Origin: SZUA-430 sp964561925
GTDB taxonomy: Bacteria; Pseudomonadota; Alphaproteobacteria; Micropepsales; Micropepsaceae
NCBI GenBank assembly: GCA_964561925.1
Contig: CAZLRW010000035.1
Span: forward strand, 1-34,181
Length of the DNA stretch: 34,181 bases
Reading direction: 5' to 3'
Shown here one piece after another: positions 1-6,959 of this stretch. The notes beneath the pieces were generated by a model. It was not told where the DNA came from. It was given only the letters and a program-made list of their open reading frames with translations, and made no database searches. The position numbers were made by a program, and so were the translations under genes. How positions within the stretch are numbered: the first letter of the stretch is position 1; every line of letters begins with the position of its first letter.

Positions 1-2173
1 CCGGGAGCCCTGCGAACCAATCGCGGATCGGCGTGAAGGCGCCGGTATAGGTCGCAGGGTTCGACCGCGGCGTGCGGCCGATTGGCGATTGGTCGATGTC
101 GATGACCTTGTCGAGGTGATGCAGGCCTTCGATCTTGTCGTGCGGCGCCGGGTTTTCGCGGGCGCCGTTCAGCTTGCGCGCGGCGGCCTTGTAGAGCGTT
201 TCGATGATCAGCGTGGACTTGCCGCCGCCTGAGACGCCGGTGATGCAGGTGAACGTGCCGAGCGGGATTTCGGTGCTGACGTTTCGAAGGTTGTTGCCGC
301 GCGCGCCAACGACCTTCAACGCCTTCCCGTTGCCGGGGCGGCGCTTCGTCGGCACCGCGATCTGGCGCATGCCGATCAGGTATTGGCCGGTGAGGCTTGC
401 CGGATTGCGCATGACTTCGTCGGGCGTGCCTTCGGCAACGATCTCGCCGCCGTGGATGCCCGCGCCCGGCCCCATGTCGATGACATAGTCGGCCGTGCGG
501 ATCGCGTCTTCGTCATGCTCCACGACGACGACGGTGTTGCCGAGGTCGCGCAGGCGGCGCAGCGTTTCGAGCAGGCGCTGGTTGTCGCGCTGGTGCAGGC
601 CGATCGACGGTTCGTCGAGCACGTAGAGCACGCCCGTCAACCCCGACCCGATTTGCGAGGCGAGGCGGATGCGCTGACTCTCGCCGCCGGACAGCGTGCC
701 GGAGTTGCGCGCGAGCGTCAGGTATTCGAGACCGACATCGTTCAGGAAACGTAAGCGATCGCGGATTTCCTTCAGGATGCGGGTCGCGATTTCTTTCTGC
801 TTCGAATTGAATTTCTTATCGACGTTCTTGAACCATTCGTCGGCGGCCTTGATCGAGAGATCGACGACCTCGCCGATGTGCTTCTCGCCGACCTTCACGG
901 CCAAGGCCTCCGGCTTCAGGCGGTAACCGTTGCAGGTTTCGCATCGGCTTTGATCCTGGAAGCGCTCGAGTTCCTCGCGCATCCAAGCCGAGTCGGTTTC
1001 GCGGTAGCGTCGCTCCAGGTTCGGGATGACGCCTTCGAACGCCTTCTTCGTTTCGTAACGGCGCAGGCCGTCGTCGTAGACGAACGCGATCACGTCTTCG
1101 CCGGAACCGCGCAGCACGACGTCGCGCGCCTTCTTGGGCAGGTCCTTCCACGCGACCGTCATCGAGAATTTGTAGTGTTTGGCGAGCGACTCCAACGTCT
1201 GGCCGTAGAGCGTGGACGTCGCTTTCGACCACGGCGCGATCGCGCCGTCCTTCAGCGACAGCGTCTCGTCGGGGACGATCAGGCCCTGATCGAAGAACAT
1301 CTGCGTGCCCAGGCCGTCGCATTTCGGGCAGGCGCCGTGCGGCGAGTTGAACGAAAACAGGCGCGGCTCGATCTCGGCGATCGTGAAGCCTGAGACCGGG
1401 CAGGCGAATTTCGACGAGAAGAGAATGCGCTCGGGTTCGCCGTCCTTCGTCTTCTTGTCGGCGAGTTCGACGATGGCGATGCCTTCGGCCAATTTCAGAG
1501 CCGTTTCCAAACTGTCCGGCAGGCGGTTGCCGACGTCGGCTTTCACGGCGAGCCGGTCGACGACGATGTCGATGTCGTGCTTCAGCTTCTTGTCGAGGGC
1601 CGGGACCTTATCGATTTCGTAGAATGTGCCGTCGACCTTCACGCGCTGGAAACCGCGCTTCTGCAGGTCCTGCAGATCCTTCCGATACTCGCCCTTCCGT
1701 CCACGGACGATCGGCGCGAGCAGATAGATACGCGTACCCTCGGGCAGTTCCATCACGCGGTCGGCCATTTGGCTGACCGTCTGGCTTTCGATCGGAAGGC
1801 CCGTCGTCGGCGAATAGGGGATGCCGACGCGCGCGAACAGCAGGCGGAGATAATCGTAGATCTCGGTGACCGTGCCGACCGTAGAGCGCGGATTGCGCGA
1901 GGTCGTCTTCTGCTCGATCGAAATCGCGGGCGACAGACCCTCGATATGATCGACGTCGGGTTTTTGCATCAGCTCCAGGAATTGGCGCGCGTAGGCCGAG
2001 AGGCTTTCGACATAACGGCGCTGACCCTCGGCGTAGATCGTGTCGAAGGCGAGCGACGACTTGCCGGAGCCGGAGAGCCCGGTGATCACCACCAACTGGT
2101 CGCGCGGGATCTCAACGTCGATGTTCTTGAGGTTGTGCTCGCGCGCCCCGCGTATGGAAATGTTCTTTTGCAT
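1..2173 (-). CDS. uvrA: UvrABC excinuclease subunit A, 3' end cut off by the window
   Basis: UvrA is the damage-recognition ATPase of nucleotide excision repair; it dimerises and loads UvrB. The minus strand reads about 724 codons without a stop, against roughly 950 for the family, so the end of the second ATPase half is missing. Visible motifs: the family start RGAREHNLKNIDV, Walker A GLSGSGKSS (about residues 33-41), a zinc region with CPVSGF then CPKCDG, a second zinc pair CETCNG, signature LSGGESQR, Walker B VLYVLDEPSIGLHQRDN, and the second-half Walker A GVSGGGKST. The second cysteine of the first zinc pair is Ser (CPVS). The ATG at 2173 is chosen because it gives a normal N-terminus and AAGG lies just upstream; an in-frame ATG at 2188 is possible. 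It is transcribed divergently from ssb across an SOS operator. Confidence 0.97.
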   Translation of the reverse strand, partial: MQKNISIRGAREHNLKNIDVEIPRDQLVVITGLSGSGKSSLAFDTIYAEGQRRYVESLSAYARQFLELMQKPDVDHIEGLSPAISIEQKTTSRNPRSTVGTVTEIYDYLRLLFARVGIPYSPTTGLPIESQTVSQMADRVMELPEGTRIYLLAPIVRGRKGEYRKDLQDLQKRGFQRVKVDGTFYEIDKVPALDKKLKHDIDIVVDRLAVKADVGNRLPDSLETALKLAEGIAIVELADKKTKDGEPERILFSSKFACPVSGFTIAEIEPRLFSFNSPHGACPKCDGLGTQMFFDQGLIVPDETLSLKDGAIAPWSKATSTLYGQTLESLAKHYKFSMTVAWKDLPKKARDVVLRGSGEDVIAFVYDDGLRRYETKKAFEGVIPNLERRYRETDSAWMREELERFQDQSRCETCNGYRLKPEALAVKVGEKHIGEVVDLSIKAADEWFKNVDKKFNSKQKEIATRILKEIRDRLRFLNDVGLEYLTLARNSGTLSGGESQRIRLASQIGSGLTGVLYVLDEPSIGLHQRDNQRLLETLRRLRDLGNTVVVVEHDEDAIRTADYVIDMGPGAGIHGGEIVAEGTPDEVMRNPASLTGQYLIGMRQIAVPTKRRPGNGKALKVVGARGNNLRNVSTEIPLGTFTCITGVSGGGKSTLIIETLYKAAARKLNGARENPAPHDKIEGLHHLDKVIDIDQSPIGRTPRSNPATYTGAFTPIRDWFAGLP

Positions 2174-2230
2174 GAGCCCCTTGAGCATACCCGATCGCGC
2201 CACGACTCAGCCCTCCACAAGATTTGCGGG

Positions 2231-2259
2231 CTGATAGCTTGACTTTCAGAACATAACAA
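2231..2259 (-). promoter_or_regulatory. candidate sigma-70 promoter of uvrA
   Basis: On the minus strand TTGTTA (2254-2259) and TATCAG (2231-2236) are separated by 17 bases, about 45 bases upstream of the uvrA start. The -35 lies inside the SOS operator, as expected of a LexA-repressed promoter. This is inferred from consensus only. Confidence 0.5.
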
Positions 2260-2268
2260 GAACAAGAT
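2239..2268 (+). promoter_or_regulatory. candidate sigma-70 promoter of ssb
   Basis: TTGACT (2239-2244) and CAAGAT (2263-2268) are separated by 18 bases, and the SOS operator fills the spacer. Transcription would begin near 2275, about 70 bases before the ssb ATG. It overlaps the divergent uvrA promoter. Confidence 0.5.
2249..2263. promoter_or_regulatory. LexA (SOS) operator shared by uvrA and ssb
   Basis: The plus strand reads GAACATAACAAGAAC, that is GAAC-N7-GAAC (GTTC-N7-GTTC on the minus strand). This is the direct-repeat SOS box known for alphaproteobacterial LexA. It overlaps the candidate -35 of uvrA and lies between the candidate -35 and -10 of ssb, so one repressor site could control both genes. 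Confidence 0.85.
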
Positions 2269-2344
2269 GCCGCCATCGCCGTGGCAGGCCATCTCTTCCG
2301 GTGGTTAATGTCCGCGGTCAAGCGCGAAACGAAAGGTGAGAGAG

Positions 2345-2815
2345 ATGGCTGGCGTCAACAAGGTGATCTTGGTCGGAAATCTGGGTGCGGATCCTGAGGT
2401 GCGCCAGCTGCCGTCGGGGGAGCCGGTCGTGAACCTGCGCGTCGCGACGTCGGAAAGCTGGCGCGACAAGAACTCGGGCGAGCGCAAGGAAAAGACCGAG
2501 TGGCACCGCGTCGTGATCTTCAACGAGAACATCGCAAAGGTCGCGGAGAAGTATCTGCACAAGGGCTCGAAGGTTTATCTCGAGGGCCAATTGCAGACGC
2601 GCAAGTGGACGAACAAGGACGGCCAGGACCAGTACTCGACGGAGGTCGTGATCCAACGCTTCCGCGGCGATCTCGTGATGCTCGACGGGCGCAGCGCCGA
2701 AGGCGGCGCGATGGAAGGCGCCTCGATGGGCGGCGGCGGGCGCAAGGCGGTCGCAGGCGGGCGCGGCGAACAACGCGACTTCTCCGCCGACCCGGACGAC
2801 GAGATTCCGTTTTGA
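2345..2815 (+). CDS. ssb: single-stranded DNA-binding protein SSB
   Basis: SSB coats single-stranded DNA in replication, recombination and repair, and recruits partners through its acidic tail. The 156-residue product starts MAGVNKVILVGNLGADPEVR, the usual beginning of the OB fold (about residues 1-110). A short glycine-rich linker follows, then the tail DPDDEIPF, which matches the family's D-D-D-I-P-F partner-docking peptide. The ATG at 2345 is preferred over an in-frame GTG at 2336 because homologues begin at MAG and GAAAGG lies 8 bases upstream. Divergent pairing with uvrA and the shared SOS operator suggest induction by DNA damage. Confidence 0.97.
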   Translation: MAGVNKVILVGNLGADPEVRQLPSGEPVVNLRVATSESWRDKNSGERKEKTEWHRVVIFNENIAKVAEKYLHKGSKVYLEGQLQTRKWTNKDGQDQYSTEVVIQRFRGDLVMLDGRSAEGGAMEGASMGGGGRKAVAGGRGEQRDFSADPDDEIPF

Positions 2816-2859
2816 TCTCGATTTGACGAAGCCGTGCGTCGGCAACATCCGGCTTTGGG

Positions 2860-3951
2860 ATGACCAAGCCGCTCGTCGTTCACGGGCTTGATCTCTCGTA
2901 TTTCACGGGGAAGCTCGAGGCTTATCTTCGGGCGAAGGGCATTGCCTATGTCCTTCGCGAGATGACGACGCGCAGTTTTCGCGACTGCGGGCGGGCGACC
3001 GGGTTCCTGCAGATGCCGCAGGTCGAGTGCCCAGACGGGACGTGGCTTACCGATACGACGCTGATCATTCGGCACTTCGAGAGCGTGCGGCCTGAGCCCG
3101 CGATTTCGCCGCGCGATTCGGTGGTGCGATTTGTTTCGCAGCTGATCGAGGACTTCGGCGACGAGTCATTGTGGCGGCCCGCGCTCTACTATCGCTGGGC
3201 GTTCGCGGACGACGCGCGGTTGATGAGCGGGCGGCTGGCGCGCGGCATGTTGCGCGACGTGCCGTTGCCGTTCGCGGCTCGGCGGCAGCTGATCTTGCGG
3301 CGGCAGCAAGGCGTGTATCTGCGTCAGGATGGGGTCACGCCGTCGACGCGACATGCGATCGAGCACCTCTACTTCGATGCGTTGACCGCGATGGAAGCGG
3401 CGTTGGAGGTGCATCCGTTCGTCCTCGGTGCGCGGCCGTGCGAGGCGGATTTCGGTTTGTTCGGCTCGATGTTCCGGCATTTCTTCTCCGATCCGACGCC
3501 GGCCAAAATCATGCGCGAGGTCGCGCCGCGGACGCTGGCGTGGGTCGCGCGGCTCTGGGCGATCGAGCCCGCGCAGTTCGAGCGTTCGGCGGAGATCGCC
3601 GCGGTCCCGGCGAGCGCGCGAGCGCTCTTGCGTTTGGCGGCGGAGACGCATCTGCCCTACTTGCAGGCGAACGCTGCGGCGGTTGCGAGTGGTGCGAAGG
3701 CTGTGCGGTTCAGTGATCACGGCGGCTCGTTCGAAACGCCGGTCAGCCCCTATCGCGCGTGGTGCCTCGACGAGTTGCAGCGGGCGTTTGGCGAGATCGA
3801 TGCCGCCGCGAAGGGTTTTGTGGGCGCGTTGCTGGGAGCTTCAGCGATCGCCGTGCTTTCGGCATCGCGGCATGAGGTTGCGTTCAAGGCGCCCGCGCTT
3901 CCGATCGGCTCGCGCGAGCGAGGCCGCGTGCGGGATCGAGATTGGCGTTGA
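2860..3951 (+). CDS. glutathione S-transferase-like protein, long form
   Basis: The N-terminus (MTKPLVVHGLDLSYFTGKLE and on to about residue 80) resembles the thioredoxin-like GST domain: a first strand, a Tyr/Ser-containing loop where GSTs bind glutathione, and MPQVECPDGTWLTDTTLIIRH, which matches the V-P-x-L...L-x-E-S-x-x-I region. An alpha-helical GST C-terminal-type segment follows, including FVLGARPCEADFGLFGSMF (about residues 187-205), a typical helix-6 N-cap region. At 363 residues it is far longer than ordinary GSTs (200-230); the last 120 residues are not recognised. The substrate is unknown. A GNAT gene begins 12 bases downstream, suggesting co-transcription. Confidence 0.75.
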   Translation: MTKPLVVHGLDLSYFTGKLEAYLRAKGIAYVLREMTTRSFRDCGRATGFLQMPQVECPDGTWLTDTTLIIRHFESVRPEPAISPRDSVVRFVSQLIEDFGDESLWRPALYYRWAFADDARLMSGRLARGMLRDVPLPFAARRQLILRRQQGVYLRQDGVTPSTRHAIEHLYFDALTAMEAALEVHPFVLGARPCEADFGLFGSMFRHFFSDPTPAKIMREVAPRTLAWVARLWAIEPAQFERSAEIAAVPASARALLRLAAETHLPYLQANAAAVASGAKAVRFSDHGGSFETPVSPYRAWCLDELQRAFGEIDAAAKGFVGALLGASAIAVLSASRHEVAFKAPALPIGSRERGRVRDRDWR

Positions 3952-3963
3952 GGGGGCTGGTCT

Positions 3964-4464
3964 ATGGATGTGGTCATTCGACCGGAAACTGAGCGCGATC
4001 ATGCCGCGATCTATGACGTTACGAAGAGATCCTTTGCGCCGATGCCCTATTCGGATGGCGACGAGCAAGATGTGATCGATAGGCTCCGCGCGGCAGGGGC
4101 GCTGGCGATCTCGCTGGTCGCAGAGCGCGATGGTGTGGTCGTGGGTCACGTCGCGTTTTCGCCCGCCTTTGCGGCCGATGGTTCGGGCGGCTGGTTTGCG
4201 CTCGGTCCGGTTTCCGTCGAGCCGGGGCTGCAGCGGCAAGGCGTTGGAAAAATGCTGATCAACGCCGGCATTCAGATGCTCCGCGAGCGTGACGCGGCGG
4301 GGTGCGTGCTTGTCGGGAATCCAAAGTACTACAGTCGCTTCGGTTTCAAACCGTTTCCAGACCTGGCTCCGGACGGACAGCCCGCGGAATTCTTCATGAT
4401 CCTGCCGCTTCGGGTGACGGCGCCCCATGTTGTCGTTGGATTTCATCCCGTCTTTGGAGGCTAG
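3964..4464 (+). CDS. GNAT-family N-acetyltransferase (YhbS-like)
   Basis: A 166-residue acyltransferase of the Gcn5-related superfamily, which moves an acetyl group from acetyl-CoA to an amine. The acetyl-CoA pyrophosphate loop is visible as VSVEPGLQRQGVGKML, with R91-Q-G-V-G95 matching R/Q-x-x-G-x-G/A. The segment VLVGNPKYYSRFGFKP is the conserved motif B of the YhbS-like subgroup, where a Y-x-R-F-G-F/Y turn precedes the last strands. The substrate cannot be read from sequence. It sits 12 bases after the GST-like gene and 32 bases before an alpha/beta hydrolase gene, probably in one transcript. Confidence 0.85.
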   Translation: MDVVIRPETERDHAAIYDVTKRSFAPMPYSDGDEQDVIDRLRAAGALAISLVAERDGVVVGHVAFSPAFAADGSGGWFALGPVSVEPGLQRQGVGKMLINAGIQMLRERDAAGCVLVGNPKYYSRFGFKPFPDLAPDGQPAEFFMILPLRVTAPHVVVGFHPVFGG

Positions 4465-4496
4465 AGTTTTGTGATCTTGCGGCCAAGATCGATCAG

Positions 4497-5171
4497 ATGA
4501 CGGCATTGGTTTTCGTGCATAGCCCGTTCGTCGGGCCGAAGACTTGGACGCGCGTCGCGGAAATGTTCGCCCACGCCGTCGTTCCTGCGTTGCGGTTCGA
4601 TGCAGTGGATGCGCCGTATGCGGCGCTCTCGCGGGCGGTGGCGGATCTCGTTCCACCGGAGCGAGACGCGGCGATCGTCGTTCACAGCGGTGCGGGATCG
4701 GTCGCCGGAGCGATCGCCGCGGCATTGGGCTCTCGGGCGCGGGGCGTCGTGTTTGTCGACGCCGTGCTGCCGCATCCGGGGCGAAGCTGGTTGTCCACTG
4801 TTCCGGCGGAGATGCGGGCTCGGTTGTTGGCGGGTCGTCGTGAGGGCGCACTGCCGCGGTGGGATCAGTGGTTGCCGGCCGGTGCGCTCAACGTGTTGAT
4901 TCCGGACGAGGCCTTACTTGCGACGTTTGTCGCCGGTCTGCCGCGCGTGCCGCTCGCGTTTGCCGAAGCGCTTGCCCCCGACGATGCGCTTCGATGCGAC
5001 GCCGCGTATGTGAGGTTGAGCGATGCATATGAAAGTGAAGCGCAGGCAGCGGAGCGATTGAACTGGCCGGTTGTTCGCGACGCGTCGCATCACCTGGCTT
5101 TGCTGACCGATCCCGCGCGCGTGGCGGCGTTGCTGCGAATGGTCCTGCAACGCATGGGCGTCGCTCTTTGA
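4497..5171 (+). CDS. alpha/beta-fold hydrolase
   Basis: A 224-residue protein with the order of an alpha/beta hydrolase: MTALVFVHSPFVGPKTW (first strand and HxP-type oxyanion loop), a nucleophile elbow VVHSGAGS with Ser64, an acidic strand end GVVFVDAVLPHP, and His198/His199 in RDASHHLALL near the C-terminus. Together these suggest a Ser-Asp-His triad. The cap region is small. The substrate is unknown; small esterases and ester-bond lyases share this layout. The ATG at 4497 is chosen because the first beta strand begins immediately after it; the frame is open further upstream but overlaps the GNAT gene. Confidence 0.75.
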   Translation: MTALVFVHSPFVGPKTWTRVAEMFAHAVVPALRFDAVDAPYAALSRAVADLVPPERDAAIVVHSGAGSVAGAIAAALGSRARGVVFVDAVLPHPGRSWLSTVPAEMRARLLAGRREGALPRWDQWLPAGALNVLIPDEALLATFVAGLPRVPLAFAEALAPDDALRCDAAYVRLSDAYESEAQAAERLNWPVVRDASHHLALLTDPARVAALLRMVLQRMGVAL

Positions 5172-5224
5172 TCGCACCGCTGTCCAAAAAACGCGATCGC
5201 CGCAAATGTGGTAGATTGGACAGG

Positions 5225-5416
5225 ATGACCAGTACCTGGATACCTCGGAAGGCGGATGCGGCGCGTGTGGGGCGCGCGCGCAAGGCGCAAGCGTTGCGGG
5301 CTCTGCGTCGTGGGAAGGCCGCGATTGAGCAGGAAGCGTCACGCCGCGCCGATGAAACGATCGAAGTTTTGAAGCGGTCGCTTGAGCAGCCGGCCAAACG
5401 CCCAGACGGCGAATGA
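5225..5416 (+). CDS. small basic hypothetical protein
   Basis: A 63-residue, strongly charged, probably helical protein (MTSTWIPRKADAARVGRARK...) rich in Arg, Lys and Ala. I do not recognise a family. Support for it being real: a GGACAGG stretch just before the ATG, and a stop codon that overlaps the start of the next gene in an ATGA junction (5413-5416), typical of translational coupling. A longer frame from 5168 overlaps the preceding hydrolase stop and is less likely. The composition would suit nucleic-acid or ribosome contact, but that is only a guess. Confidence 0.5.
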   Translation: MTSTWIPRKADAARVGRARKAQALRALRRGKAAIEQEASRRADETIEVLKRSLEQPAKRPDGE

Positions 5417-5925
5417 CCGTCTACATCGCTTTGCTGCGCGCCGTGAATGTCGGCGGCACCGGAAAGCTGCCGATGACCGAATTAAAGGCGATGTGCGAGG
5501 CGGCAGGCTTCAGACAAGTGCGCACCTACATCGCAAGCGGCAATGTCGTGTTCGAGAGCGGTGCGTCTGCGGCGCGGGTGAAGGCCATGCTGGAGGCGCG
5601 GCTCAAGGACTACGCCGGCAAGCCGGTCGGCGTCATGGTTCGCACGGCTGAGGAGCTTGCCGCCGTACTCAAGGCCAATCCGTTTGCGAAGGCCGCGCCC
5701 AATCGCGTGCTCGTCACTTTTCTCGACGCACCCCCACCGAAGGATGCACTTGTGCATGCGACCGGCGTGCGCGGCGAACAGATGCACTTGGGCGCGCGTG
5801 AGATCTACGTCCACTACGGTGACGGCATCGGGACGTCGAAGTTGCGCATCCCGGCCGCGAAAGACGGCACCGCGCGCAACATCAACACCGTGGCGGCGCT
5901 GGTGAAGTTGGCCAGGGCGGACTGA
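5413..5925 (+). CDS. DUF1697 domain protein
   Basis: A 170-residue protein spanning the DUF1697 family from its characteristic start (MTVYIALLRAVNVGGTGKLP) through TYIASGNVVFES to the C-terminal DGIGTSKLRIP and GTARNINTV motifs. The biochemical function of the family is not established. The start codon overlaps the stop of the small upstream gene by 4 bases. It ends only 6 bases before the stop of the convergent minus-strand regulator, leaving no room for a separate terminator. Confidence 0.9.
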   Translation: MTVYIALLRAVNVGGTGKLPMTELKAMCEAAGFRQVRTYIASGNVVFESGASAARVKAMLEARLKDYAGKPVGVMVRTAEELAAVLKANPFAKAAPNRVLVTFLDAPPPKDALVHATGVRGEQMHLGAREIYVHYGDGIGTSKLRIPAAKDGTARNINTVAALVKLARAD

Positions 5926-5931
5926 CGCGGA

Positions 5932-6510
5932 TCAGCCCACCCATCCGGACTCCGGCAGGCGCCAATACGCGCCGTCTTTGCGGGCGAGCATCTTGTGCGC
6001 GATGAGTTCGCGGCGGAACGTTTCGCGGTCGTGGTGGCGGCGTTCGATCGTCTCGTTCACATCCGCTTCGCTGTAGGTGCGGCCTTCCTCGAAGTGGCGC
6101 GCGAGCCAGCGCAGGATCGGGCGGCGCTTTTTCAGCGTCGCGGGGAACGCTTTCAGGCGTCCGTCTTCGGTCAGGTAGTTCTGCAGCACGCGTTCGTCGG
6201 ACGAGCGCGGCGGCTTCGTTCCGGCCAGCGCTTCGAGTTGGTCGCGCGCGAGCAACGAGCGCGAGAGGCGCGCGAGCGTTTTCTGCTCGAGGCCGTACCA
6301 ATGCGTGTTGCCGTCCTGGCGCAAACTCACAAGACCCGCCTCGCGCAGCATTGCCAAATGATGGGACACCGTCGGCTCTTTCAGCGCCACCAGTGCGGCG
6401 AGTTCCTGCACGCTGTGTTCGCGCGTGGCGACGAGGCCCAAGAGGCGCAGGCGGCTCTCGTGCGCGAGCGCCTTGAAGAATTGAAGCAGCATGGCAGGGT
6501 CCTGAGGCAT
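5932..6510 (-). CDS. ArsR-type regulator fused to a DUF2087 domain
   Basis: A 192-residue predicted transcription factor. Residues 8-90 form an ArsR/SmtB winged helix (FFKALAHESRLRLLGLV, then the recognition helix KEPTVSHHLAMLREAGLV and the wing DGNTHWYGL). Residues about 105-186 match DUF2087 (NYLTEDGRLKAFPATLKKR...GRTYSEADVN). It contains no cysteine, so it is unlikely to sense arsenic or thiophilic metals; the DUF2087 part may read another signal. The ATG at 6510 is used; a GTG one codon upstream is possible. A perfect palindrome at 6525-6536 lies directly upstream and is a likely autoregulatory site. It is head to head with a second ArsR gene 119 bases away. Confidence 0.85.
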   Translation of the reverse strand: MPQDPAMLLQFFKALAHESRLRLLGLVATREHSVQELAALVALKEPTVSHHLAMLREAGLVSLRQDGNTHWYGLEQKTLARLSRSLLARDQLEALAGTKPPRSSDERVLQNYLTEDGRLKAFPATLKKRRPILRWLARHFEEGRTYSEADVNETIERRHHDRETFRRELIAHKMLARKDGAYWRLPESGWVG

Positions 6511-6524
6511 CACATTCGATAGTT

Positions 6525-6536
6525 ATCTAATTAGAT
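6525..6536. promoter_or_regulatory. palindrome ATCTAATTAGAT, candidate operator of the ArsR-DUF2087 gene
   Basis: A perfect 12-base palindrome starts 15 bases upstream of the regulator's ATG, in an AT-rich island within GC-rich DNA. It overlaps a second palindrome, GATCATGATC (6534-6543). ArsR-family dimers bind such short AT-rich palindromes; which regulator binds here is inferred from proximity. Confidence 0.5.
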
Positions 6537-6606
6537 CATGATCGAACCGACGACGTGATGCAAGGCCACAGAACCAAGGCGATATCACTCGGATTGGCAA
6601 ATCGAA

Positions 6607-6620
6607 ATATATCGATATAT
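6607..6620. promoter_or_regulatory. palindrome ATATATCGATATAT, candidate operator of the cysteine-rich ArsR gene
   Basis: A perfect 14-base palindrome, with partial symmetry extending a few bases further, ends 9 bases before the ATG at 6630. It occupies the place where a ribosome-binding site would be, and no Shine-Dalgarno sequence is visible. The AT-rich dyad is of the type bound by ArsR/SmtB repressors. Confidence 0.6.
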
Positions 6621-6629
6621 ATTGCGGTG

Positions 6630-6959
6630 ATGAGCGAACCCGACCGCATCTTCAAGGCCCTGAGCGACCCCGCGCGTCTCCGGATTCTGCGTTTCCTGCA
6701 GCGGCCGGATGCGGCGTGCTGCGTCCTCGACGGCTGCGTTTGCGCGTGCGACGTGGAACGGCTGCTCGGCGTATCTCAAGCAACGGTTTCCCATCACATG
6801 AAGCTTCTGGTCGACGCGGGCCTCGTTCGGGCGGAAAAGCGCGGACGCTGGATGATGTATTCGATCAATGCGGTGGCGTTTGCCGGCGCGGTCGACTGGC
6901 TCATGCCGTTCGCGAAGGCGGACGCTGCGGCGTGCGGCCCGTGCGAGGTGGCGGCATGA
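6630..6959 (+). CDS. ArsR/SmtB-family metal or metalloid-responsive repressor
   Basis: A 109-residue single-domain winged-helix regulator. MSEPDRIFKALSDPARLRILRFL is the family N-terminal helix pair, SQATVSHHMKLLVDAGLV the recognition helix and RGRWMMYSI the wing. It carries seven cysteines: C30, C31, C36, C38 and C40 next to the DNA-binding helix (GCVCACDVE, close to the ELCVCDL As(III) site of E. coli ArsR), plus C102 and C105 in a C-terminal CGPC. That pattern suggests sensing of As(III), Sb(III) or a soft metal. Its stop overlaps the next start (ATGA, 6956-6959), so the ATP-grasp-like protein is probably its regulated and co-translated partner. The ATG at 6630 is used; a GTG at 6627 is possible. 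Confidence 0.88.
   Translation: MSEPDRIFKALSDPARLRILRFLQRPDAACCVLDGCVCACDVERLLGVSQATVSHHMKLLVDAGLVRAEKRGRWMMYSINAVAFAGAVDWLMPFAKADAAACGPCEVAA

Noticed and set aside
6716..6955. N-terminal extension of the ATP-grasp-like protein by 80 codons
   Set aside because: It lies over the ArsR gene in another frame and is Arg-rich. The ATGA overlap at 6956 gives the natural start.
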